A stretch of 64,000 nt of DNA from Symsagittifera roscoffensis. Its lineage: Eukaryota > Xenacoelomorpha > Acoela > Convolutidae. The notes under the pieces were generated by a model, which was not told where the DNA came from, did not search any database, and saw nothing but the letters and a program-made list of their open reading frames with translations. Positions 45,293-53,461 of this stretch are shown piece by piece. Location of the stretch: assembly GCF_963678635.1 (NCBI RefSeq), contig NW_026970923.1, positions 24,309 to 88,308 of the forward strand. The letters run 5' to 3'. Every line of letters begins with the position of its first letter. Position 1 is the first letter of the stretch. A program made the position numbers and the translations under genes.

Positions 45293-46897
45293 CCCATCCG
45301 GGTTTTACAGAGTTTTTTAGAATAGTTCTTCTGCAATTTGAAGGATGGATTATGGACGTTGGTTTTTGGCGAACATCATTTTCTTCCGTTTCCTCTTTGT
45401 TAAAGAAGTTCCAGGAAGCTGGAGTTAGAGACATAAGACGTTGTGTCTTCTAGTGACAACGACTAAGTCTTTGCCACAAACTCAAATCTGATTTCAGAAT
45501 GGTTGGCTATGTCAGGTTTTTCTGTTCTGCGTGGAGAACTTCTTTTGTGTCTGATCTAGTTTGGGAATGGCGTGGAGATTGTGCGTGGAGGGGATGCCTG
45601 GTTACTCGGATCTGTACGTATACTTGAACATCGAGGTGGTCATTGGTCTAGTTCAATGAAGTCCTTTTCTGCGAAGTCAAGTCGTACTCTAAATCCTTTG
45701 AGTTGTGATTGTGAGTGGCATATCGATTGTGGTTGGTCATTCTCTCTCGAGTGTAGTGGGATCTTTAGATGTTCGTCCTTGGTGTTGTATTCTGATCTAT
45801 GTATTGCATAATGTAATTTACATTTTATAAAACATTTATTAGTTTAATATTTTTTAATTATGATTTTAGTTAGTTGTTTTCACAAAAGCTTTTTGTTTTA
45901 GTTCGGTTATTTTGAAGAGTTACTCACACTTGAGTAGCTCTTATTAAAAATAGAGGTGTGGTCACAAAGCGTGGATGTAGCGCGGTGGGTTAGGCCGGCT
46001 ATAGAGCATGCTCAGGACGTCCTTCCTGGTGGGTTAGGCCAGGAGTGGGAGTATGATTTCATGCGGTTTTTGTGAGGGGTCCTGTTATGTGACAACGTTT
46101 TATGTTGGGTTTGTTGTGGTTTTTCTTATGTCTTGTTGGTTATGTCCTTTTTCCAAAAAGTAAATTGTTCGTGGTATGGGTTTGTCTTTCGACTTTTTTG
46201 TGTTTTATTATTTCTTTCTTAGACTTTATAATAGTCTTCAAAAGAATAAATTATCCAGTTTTAAACTGGGTTAATCCGGTTTGGGTACCGTTGGTTTCCT
46301 TTTCTTAGTCATGCTGTTATTTTATGATTTGTGGTATTTAGTAAGCTGCGTTGGTTAGTTTTGTTTAGTATATGATTCCTTTCCAACCGGGTTAAAGGAA
46401 AGTTTGAAACATGTTATTATATGTTAGATTTGTTGAGTGTGAAAACTTGAAACTGAAATTCATTATTTTAAACAATTCTTCGTGGGCGAGCTGTGCGAGT
46501 GTGGATAGAATTTTTGTGCGAATGAATGAAAATATCAAAAGGTTAGTACTGCAATTGCATTTTATTAATTTACTGCATAGAATTTGGAAATTTACTGCTA
46601 GTTATGGGGGAATTTTAAGTTACAAATTTTCATCATAATTAGATCTACTGCTTGTGGGGAAAATTTTAGAAATGAATTTACTGCATTGGTATTAAATTTA
46701 TAAATTTATAAGTGTAAGAAATTAATAGAATTGTTGAAGTCTGTTTGATGAAATTTGCGATCTTTATTTGTTTTTTGTGGTTTTTGTAGGTGATCGTCGG
46801 ATGAAGGCTAAAAATCTAAGGAAAACATGGATAAAGTATGGTGAGTTTTTTAATATTTCAATTAGTTAGTTATATTCATTTAATTCATACTTACCTG
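45293..46897 (-). other. 3' non-coding region of the retroelement
   Basis: About 1.6 kb between the last large reading frame and the 3' LTR. I see no long open frame on the element strand. Such a long 3' non-coding segment is unusual in gypsy elements and may hold export, packaging or splicing signals. None is recognised. Confidence 0.5.
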
Positions 46898-48703
46898 TTA
46901 GTCGTCGGGGAAAAAACCGTGGGGGAAGATGTCGTGAATTAGTTCTGAAGTTGTTAGTAGTTTAGCTAAGATGCGGATGATATTTTTAGTCTGAAGCAGT
47001 GGCCAAAGCAATTGAAGTGCCTTAATAGTGGTTAGTTCTTCAGTGCCAACTGCAAACTCATAAGGTGTGTTTTGGATTAGATTATATAATTTGTGATTGA
47101 ATTTAGTGTTGTGGATGAATTCTAAAATTGGGATTTCTATAGGTTGTACAAACTCGTGCGGGATAAGGAAGGGTCGGGATTCTTCGGCGTTGAAGGTCTT
47201 GGTGATGGGACAGAAGATGTACATTTGGGTTATGGGGTCATAATTACGAAGAATACCATGGAGGTTAGTGTCTTTAATACAATATGTGAAATTTAGGAAA
47301 AATGGTGAAGTGTATTTGGAATTAATGAATTGAAAACGATGGTGTGGTTGTCTAGAGGGTGTGTGTAGGTCAAAGTGATTTTGGATGAAGCGATAATAAC
47401 TATATGTGTGGGTTTGTTTAGTGCGCAACATAATATCGTGTGAGCAGTGTAAATCTCTTTCGTGTGGTGCAAGGAAATGAAAGGTTAGTGAAAATATTTG
47501 GAAGCGTTCTTTAAAACTTTCGTATGCTTGTGTGTCTGTTAGTGCTTCTGAAATAATGTGATCAAACTTTCGGTCGAAGATGTTTAGTGTGAATATATAT
47601 GGTGTCTTGATGAAAAATTTCTCGGTAATTTGTGGATTAGCGAAGCGATCGTCGTCTAAGAATTGATCTTGGTTAGCTCTGATGATGTTGTGATCATAGT
47701 ATTCGAGTGTATATTCGTTAGCTCTAGGTGCAGTGTGTGTTTTTAGTGATTTTTTATATCCAACGTAAGTAAATTGTCTAGCGGTTAGTGGTGTAGTGAG
47801 TCGATATAGCATGTCCGTATTTCGCTCTATATCGATGTGAGTGTTAGATAAAGGTAAGCAAAGAGGATTAGTAAAATGATAATATGAGGTCCAAGAGAGA
47901 GTGGGCATTAAAACGTATTCATCTACAAAGTTGCGTGTTTCGTTAGTTTCGTGGGGGGTGTTTAAGGTGTATTGTGGGAATGAGGGTAAGGTGATGGCTA
48001 AAAATTCTTTTGTGTTAGTATGCTTGGGGTGGTTGATGTATTCACGGGCTGTTCCTGGTTTTGCTGGGAAAGGATGGTTGGGGAACTTTCTTTTAAAAGT
48101 GCGGTAAGCTCTATTAGTGTTGAGTGAAGATTCAGTTGATGTGGATGATGGTGCTAATGATTCAGTATAATTTGAAGAGGGTGTAGGGGTAGGGGGGTTG
48201 GATGAATTTATTGTGGAGGAGATTTGGTTTATGGTTGGGGTATTAAGGTGGTAGGGTTGTTGTTGAAGGGTAATAAAATTATCTAGCTCTGGGGAGATTC
48301 GGGGGGTGTCTGGAGAATGAGATGATTGGTCAGAATGGTATGAGGAGTAGGTTGGGGTAACTTGGGAAGCATAAGAGGGTGTGGGAGTGATTGGGTCAGG
48401 GTTATTGGATAATATGGGTTGAAAAGGGGGTTGAGAAAAATTAGAAGAGTTATGAAAATTATTGGATGGGGATGGTTCTGAGTCGGCAAATTCATCGGGG
48501 GTTTCAATATTCGGGTTATTGAGTTGTGAGATGGAATATAAAACTGAGATGTGTGAATTAGTGTCGGAATTCATGCCTGATGTTACATTACTAGGTGAAA
48601 AATCGGGTGGCGGAAAAGCAAAAAGTGGTATTATTGGGATTGGAGAGGTAAGATTGGTTGGGTGGGAATTTGATCGGTGTAGTGATCCAAGTTGGCGGCT
48701 CAT
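46898..48703 (-). CDS. 601-aa 3'-terminal protein of unknown function
   Basis: Starts at 48703 in an ATGA overlap with the stop of the 872-aa glycoprotein frame, a layout typical of termination-reinitiation. Residues 1-200 are low complexity, rich in Ser, Thr, Pro and Asn. A basic patch follows (RTFKRKFPNHPFPAKPG, about 205-220). Residues 220-601 have a balanced, aromatic-rich composition (many Tyr, Phe and His) with no repeats, so they look folded. I see no signal peptide, membrane segment or enzyme motif and cannot assign a family. A matrix-like, nucleic-acid-binding or regulatory role is conceivable but unsupported. Confidence 0.75.
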   Translation of the reverse strand: MSRQLGSLHRSNSHPTNLTSPIPIIPLFAFPPPDFSPSNVTSGMNSDTNSHISVLYSISQLNNPNIETPDEFADSEPSPSNNFHNSSNFSQPPFQPILSNNPDPITPTPSYASQVTPTYSSYHSDQSSHSPDTPRISPELDNFITLQQQPYHLNTPTINQISSTINSSNPPTPTPSSNYTESLAPSSTSTESSLNTNRAYRTFKRKFPNHPFPAKPGTAREYINHPKHTNTKEFLAITLPSFPQYTLNTPHETNETRNFVDEYVLMPTLSWTSYYHFTNPLCLPLSNTHIDIERNTDMLYRLTTPLTARQFTYVGYKKSLKTHTAPRANEYTLEYYDHNIIRANQDQFLDDDRFANPQITEKFFIKTPYIFTLNIFDRKFDHIISEALTDTQAYESFKERFQIFSLTFHFLAPHERDLHCSHDIMLRTKQTHTYSYYRFIQNHFDLHTPSRQPHHRFQFINSKYTSPFFLNFTYCIKDTNLHGILRNYDPITQMYIFCPITKTFNAEESRPFLIPHEFVQPIEIPILEFIHNTKFNHKLYNLIQNTPYEFAVGTEELTTIKALQLLWPLLQTKNIIRILAKLLTTSELIHDIFPHGFFPDD

Positions 48704-51318
48704 CGTGGGCTAAAAAAATGATTATTTTGAGACTGAAAAGCGGTGGTATGGGGTTGTTCAATAATTTGTTCATAAGTATTATCATCTTGTGACTGGTGTG
48801 TCATTATATGTTGGATGGGACTTTGTGATGTGGTGAGTCGAAAATTTGGATTATGTGTGATGGCTAAATTTCGAAAATTTCGTGGGACTAGGGATAGTGG
48901 ATGGTTATTTGGTAGGGGTGGTAATTGTGGTGCCGTTGGCGTTATGTCTACATTGTTATGTTCTTCGTCGTATGTATTTTGTCGTGTTGCTATTTTTGTG
49001 TTATATTCTTTTATTTGTGCGTCTAAAAGAATTTTGTTTATAGATGTAGAAAAGATTCCAAAAAATCCTGCAAAGAGTATGCGTGCTACGCTTGCTTGTC
49101 TGTTTACTTGTGTGTGTATAGCACATGTGTTGTAGATTCCTTTTAAAAGTGAGAAAAGAAATCCAATAAAGTTAAACATTGCGTATAAAATAGTCAATTT
49201 TTCTAAGATGTAGTAGGGCCATCCTAGAAAATCGAGGATCTCATTTTTGAGTGTAACAAAGCTAAAAATGTTAATTGGTGATATATCTTGGGGACGGTAT
49301 TTTTCACCGTTTAGATATATATAATCTTTAATGTCTTTAAAATATCCGCTATAGTCTTGCGTGTAGATATCGGCAAATCCTGCGGTTTCTGCAAGTTTGC
49401 GTAAATTTTGGTCTATTGATTGTCTTTGTATAGTGTCCATTTGTGTTAATAATTCTTGGAATTGTTGTGTTCTAATGTGATGTTGAATATCTGATTTTGA
49501 ATAGATTCCTATTGATTGTAAGTCTATATTTGGGTTTCGAGCAATAGCGCGAATGCTTTCTGGTGAAAATTTTTTGAGTGATTGCATTAATGTGGGATAT
49601 GGAGTGAGAAGATAATATTTATTTTCATCAGGGTTTAGTTGTACTACATTGTGGCTGTTTTCTGATCCACATGGGACTGCGGTATCCCAGAAATAGGTTC
49701 TTCGTGAAAGTGTATCCACGAAATGTACTTTATTCTTATAAAAGATAGGGATTCTTTTATAACATCGTTTATCTTCAAAAACGTATAGTGGTGATACTTT
49801 TTTAGTACAAGTATAAAACCATAAGATGTTTCCTTCATAGTCTAAAAAATTTGATCTATTTCCAGATAATAAGTATCCTGCATAGGGTATTTTTAATACT
49901 GCTAGTGCAAGTGATTGTAATATTTGTGTTCGTTCTAATTCGCATAGTTGGTGTAGTGTTTCTAATTCGGAGAGTGACATTTCTTGAAAAATTCGGCTAA
50001 TTGTATAATCTAGTTTCATATCTAAATGAATATCATAGTGGATATTACCGAAATATGTAGTATTCATTAGTGATAATTCTTGTAAGCGTGTGCTTCTGGT
50101 GTCATGGGGTTTTAGATGTCCACCAGGTTGTCCGTTGCTTTTTTCAAAATTAACTGGTATATAGGATGTTCCTTCGTTTGGAGGATGACCTGTGGCATAT
50201 GGGTCGATTTTTACTTTTCCAGTGGTCATGTCGAATCCTTTTTCGTATTCAACTAATATTTCAGAGTATTGTGTTCTGTGAAGTGGATTCCTGTATTTAC
50301 ATGCAAGTTCTGTTTCTTGATATATTTGAAAACGTGTCAATTTGTTTTCTATATTGTCTATGTTTCTAAAATTAAAACTTAGTTTTCGTGATGGATGGAC
50401 TTGTTCATATGGAATTGATTGTATAAAATATTTTTCGTGAAATTTTATCATACGAGCGTGTATTTTTGCTACTTGAAATGTTGTACATGTATCTTCGGGG
50501 AACCAAACAATTGTTGCTTGTGTTCTCGTTGTAGGGTCGCAATAACCTTGATCATTTTTACAAGGTAATCGGATTCCTTGATAGATCATTGTATTATCTG
50601 ATAAATCTCGTGTTAGTTGTATTTTTTCGAGTTGTATTTTCCAATCAAAAAACATTATTTCTTGGTATCCTTTATTTTTTGTGTCTGCTTTGCAGTTTGA
50701 TGGGTCATTTATACCAATGTGTGGTATCCAATGTTTATCGTGTAGGTCATAGGTTAATCGTCCGTGTGCGCCGTTATACGGGTATTTTTCGTCTAGTTTT
50801 ATATGTCCTTGGTGTCTTTCAAGTTGTGATTGATGTACAGAGTCTGGAAAAACTTGAAAATTAACTAACTTTCTTTGGGAGTTTTTATTTTGTGTGATGT
50901 TTAGTCTAAGTAATTCATTTTTACAATCGTCGGGATTGAGATGTAAAAGACGTTCTATATTACTTTGATAGAATGATTCATGGTCAAGTCGGTTTTTGTT
51001 TCCGTTCGAGACTTGTGAACAATGTACTTTCTTTTCGGAAAATGTTGCTGTGAATTTATAACCTGTAACTGTTGTTGCTCGGGCTTTTGAATAGAGTGTT
51101 GCTATTACATCTGTGGTTTCTATAGCTTGTGGTTCTGTTTCACATTGTGATACTTGATTTATTGCATATTTATGTAGTGTTTTTTGTTCATTTTCTTCAC
51201 AATCGTAATGTGTTACTAATAAATCTTGTGGTCCTGTACGAGGAGAAGGGTTTATGTTTTGATTTGAGATTACTAGAAAAAGGAGTTGGAGAAAAATTAA
51301 TAATTTTAGAATATACAT
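48700..51318 (-). CDS. 872-aa envelope-like glycoprotein, probably chuvirus-like
   Basis: Hydrophobic signal peptide at residues 1-18; Cys-rich ectodomain with several N-glycosylation sites (for example NRS, NTT, NIT); transmembrane segment at about 695-735 (YAMFNFIGFLFSLLKG); second hydrophobic stretch at about 755-775; tail of about 100 residues rich in Asn and Pro. The block around residues 480-550, with AGYLLSGNRS, LWFYTC, CYKRIPIFYKNKVHFVD and a following FWDTAVPC, resembles the glycoprotein of Chuviridae, genes known to have been captured by arthropod LTR elements. That resemblance is from memory of motif layout. Its job would be membrane attachment and fusion of particles. Its start overlaps the upstream frame by 13 nt and its stop overlaps the next start by 4. 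Confidence 0.75.
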   Translation of the reverse strand: MYILKLLIFLQLLFLVISNQNINPSPRTGPQDLLVTHYDCEENEQKTLHKYAINQVSQCETEPQAIETTDVIATLYSKARATTVTGYKFTATFSEKKVHCSQVSNGNKNRLDHESFYQSNIERLLHLNPDDCKNELLRLNITQNKNSQRKLVNFQVFPDSVHQSQLERHQGHIKLDEKYPYNGAHGRLTYDLHDKHWIPHIGINDPSNCKADTKNKGYQEIMFFDWKIQLEKIQLTRDLSDNTMIYQGIRLPCKNDQGYCDPTTRTQATIVWFPEDTCTTFQVAKIHARMIKFHEKYFIQSIPYEQVHPSRKLSFNFRNIDNIENKLTRFQIYQETELACKYRNPLHRTQYSEILVEYEKGFDMTTGKVKIDPYATGHPPNEGTSYIPVNFEKSNGQPGGHLKPHDTRSTRLQELSLMNTTYFGNIHYDIHLDMKLDYTISRIFQEMSLSELETLHQLCELERTQILQSLALAVLKIPYAGYLLSGNRSNFLDYEGNILWFYTCTKKVSPLYVFEDKRCYKRIPIFYKNKVHFVDTLSRRTYFWDTAVPCGSENSHNVVQLNPDENKYYLLTPYPTLMQSLKKFSPESIRAIARNPNIDLQSIGIYSKSDIQHHIRTQQFQELLTQMDTIQRQSIDQNLRKLAETAGFADIYTQDYSGYFKDIKDYIYLNGEKYRPQDISPINIFSFVTLKNEILDFLGWPYYILEKLTILYAMFNFIGFLFSLLKGIYNTCAIHTQVNRQASVARILFAGFFGIFSTSINKILLDAQIKEYNTKIATRQNTYDEEHNNVDITPTAPQLPPLPNNHPLSLVPRNFRNLAITHNPNFRLTTSQSPIQHIMTHQSQDDNTYEQIIEQPHTTAFQSQNNHFFSPR

Positions 51319-52442
51319 GTGTATGATAATCCTGAGTATGGATTATAAAATGTAATGTAGCCAATTGTGTTTTTGGTATATCTGTCGTATTTGTATATTA
51401 CTTCAGTAGTTATAAACGGTGGTGGTAGTGATTGAGCTGTTATGTTAGGTGCATTTAATGGGTAGGGATGTTGGGTAATATTATTTAACTTAACTGTGAT
51501 TTCAGACTTTAATTGTAAACTGTTTTGTTGGAGTATTTGAATATTGTGATCACGGATATCGTTGTGAATATCTTGGCGATATTGTAATCTATTAAGTGCC
51601 CAGTTATGAAGGCGGTTACTTTCTTGATGTTGTCCAAATAGTGGTGGAGGTGCTGTAAATGTATTCCAATCTAGTCTTAAAGGAATATTTATTGATGATT
51701 GTTCTCGATATCTGGCGTCGAGATTATTTGGAAAATTTAAGTTAAAAGGTGGTGGTGAAATCTTGCTTATTGATGGTGTTGATGGTAGTGATAATGTTTC
51801 TGGTAGTGATGAGGATGTTGTTGTATCCGTAGAAATATCTATGGGGTCATTGACTAAATTTGGTTCACCTTGTGTAAATGAATGTGTAGTCCAATATGGA
51901 AATCGTGATGTTTGGTTTGTAGGGTTGAAAGGATTTTCACGTATTTGCTCAGATGTTGGTGTTGAACCTAAGTAATCTGATGGTAGGCTTGAGGTGCTAT
52001 GTTGTGAAAGAAGCGTAGGGGTTTCTGGTAATATACCAATGGGGTTTTCTGGAGTGTTTTGTGATGGGGATTGAGGTATATCAAAATGAACTCGGGGAGT
52101 TTGAAGATTTCTGTTTCGTCGAGGATGTATAATTTGTCTATTTATTTCGACTGTATTTTGGTTTTGACTAGAATTTCTTATTCTACTTAGTTCTTGTGGT
52201 AGTGTTGGGTATAGGTTATATGTTGGTTCGCTTAGAGGTGCTTGTCGTTGAACTGGTTCTAGTGGTTCTGATAAACGAGCATGTCGTTCTTCAAAAGTGT
52301 ATGGATTGTCTTGAAAAGAAATTCGTGTAGATGTTTGAGGATTTTGAGTAGTTGAAGGTGGTGTTTGGTTATCTTGGGATGATGTCGGTGAAGACTGACT
52401 CTGTGACTGTTGGGTAGCAATTTTTGATGGATTTTTGAATTG
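51306..52442 (-). CDS. ATG-less 378-codon Ser/Thr/Pro/Gln-rich frame
   Basis: An uninterrupted frame runs from just after a TAA (52443-52445) to TAA at 51306-51308 with no ATG codon in it. It begins 6 nt after the stop of the 62-aa frame and ends 13 nt inside the start of the glycoprotein frame. Residues 1-230 are rich in Gln, Ser, Thr, Pro and Asn (for example QSQSQSSPTSSQDNQTPPST). The C-terminal third has coiled-coil-like stretches (NRLHNWALNRLQYRQD, QILQQNSLQLKSE) and ends YSGLSYTCIF. Codon-like composition and length argue it is translated, through splicing (an acceptor-like TTGCTACCCAACAG lies near its start), frameshifting or a non-ATG start. Unknown function. Confidence 0.6.
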   Translation of the reverse strand, partial: QFKNPSKIATQQSQSQSSPTSSQDNQTPPSTTQNPQTSTRISFQDNPYTFEERHARLSEPLEPVQRQAPLSEPTYNLYPTLPQELSRIRNSSQNQNTVEINRQIIHPRRNRNLQTPRVHFDIPQSPSQNTPENPIGILPETPTLLSQHSTSSLPSDYLGSTPTSEQIRENPFNPTNQTSRFPYWTTHSFTQGEPNLVNDPIDISTDTTTSSSLPETLSLPSTPSISKISPPPFNLNFPNNLDARYREQSSINIPLRLDWNTFTAPPPLFGQHQESNRLHNWALNRLQYRQDIHNDIRDHNIQILQQNSLQLKSEITVKLNNITQHPYPLNAPNITAQSLPPPFITTEVIYKYDRYTKNTIGYITFYNPYSGLSYTCIF

Positions 52443-52447
52443 TTACT

Positions 52448-52636
52448 TTAGTGGGAAGGTTTATGTTTATTATAATATTCTTCCAAAAAAAGAATTAGAA
52501 GGATTGTTGCTAGGGCAAATGTGAAGATTGCTTTCTTTATACATTTACATATTGTCAAAATGAGGGATGATAAAAATGTTATGAAAATTACAAACAATAA
52601 AAAAATATCAGTTCTACTGAAAATTTTTCGTATCAT
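52448..52636 (-). CDS. 62-aa hydrophobic membrane protein
   Basis: Starts at 52636 in an ATGA overlap with the stop of the 76-aa frame. Basic N-terminus (MIRKIFSR), a hydrophobic stretch of about 20 residues, a CKCIKK break, then a second hydrophobic stretch and a charged end (EEYYNKHKPSH). It looks like a two-span hairpin membrane protein, the shape of viroporins and small accessory membrane proteins. Function is inferred from shape only. Confidence 0.5.
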   Translation of the reverse strand: MIRKIFSRTDIFLLFVIFITFLSSLILTICKCIKKAIFTFALATILLILFLEEYYNKHKPSH

Positions 52637-52863
52637 TTAGACAAGTTATATGAATCGTACCTGTGGATGTAATCAAGGGTTTTGGAAAGTTGGAGGAATA
52701 GTTCGAGTATAGTGTAGAAAATTAAAAAAATGTTACAAAAAATGATTAGGATTATTAGAAAAGATTCAAGTATATCAAAAAGAAATATTATAAAGGTTTC
52801 AAGTATTGTAAAAAAATGGTTAAGATTTATGAGTATTTGAGTAACTGATTGAGAGAAGAGCAT
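52633..52863 (-). CDS. 76-aa hydrophobic membrane protein
   Basis: Largely Ile, Leu and Phe from residue 10 to about 60, with single acidic residues (Glu, Asp) spaced within the hydrophobic part, and a polar C-terminus. Overlaps the next frame by 4 nt. The 599 bases between it and the gag-pol stop contain no other clear frame and could carry a splice acceptor. Short hydrophobic frames are common in AT-rich DNA; the overlap is the main reason to accept it. Confidence 0.45.
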   Translation of the reverse strand: MLFSQSVTQILINLNHFFTILETFIIFLFDILESFLIILIIFCNIFLIFYTILELFLQLSKTLDYIHRYDSYNLSK

Positions 52864-53461
52864 TTAAGAAATGATCTCTTGGTCGAATATTTTTTGCTGT
52901 TTGAGGCGATTTTCTAGTGTGGTCGGATTATTTATTAGTTTTTTGACAAGTGGGTTGAGTTTTGTAAAAAATTGTTGGGGGCAATTTTCATGGTGACTGG
53001 GAGGTCGTCTTTTTCTTTATTTTTGTTTGTCAAATGATCCGGGGTATGGTGAGATTTTTATACTTTAGGCTAATTAAAATGTTCATTTTGTTACTTTAGG
53101 CTAAGTTAACAAATTTGCTTTGGGGGTATTCGTGGTCTGAGTTGGGGAAATATTGTTGATCTTTGGGTTATTAGATAAGGGAGGGGTACGGTATTATGGT
53201 GATATTTATTTTAGTTGTCAAGTTGGAGTGGTTTGCTTATTTTTGACCTGGAGGTCGTAAAGTTATAGTTATAGATGTGCCTGGAGTTCTATATGATTCG
53301 TCTAATTGGTCTTAGTTTGAGTTAGAGAAAGTGACGGATTGGATGAATCCTATTGGTCTATTTTGAACTAGAATTATTACGTACTTGTCAGCATGTTATT
53401 TTGAAAAATGTAAATGAAAAATGTTTCGAAGGTTTCAAGATAGTGAAGTATAATGTTAAAA

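Noticed and set aside
45572-46640. Plus-strand frames of 68-79 codons in the retroelement's 3' non-coding region
   Set aside because: Antisense to the element, short, not overlapping recognised motifs. No support beyond being open.
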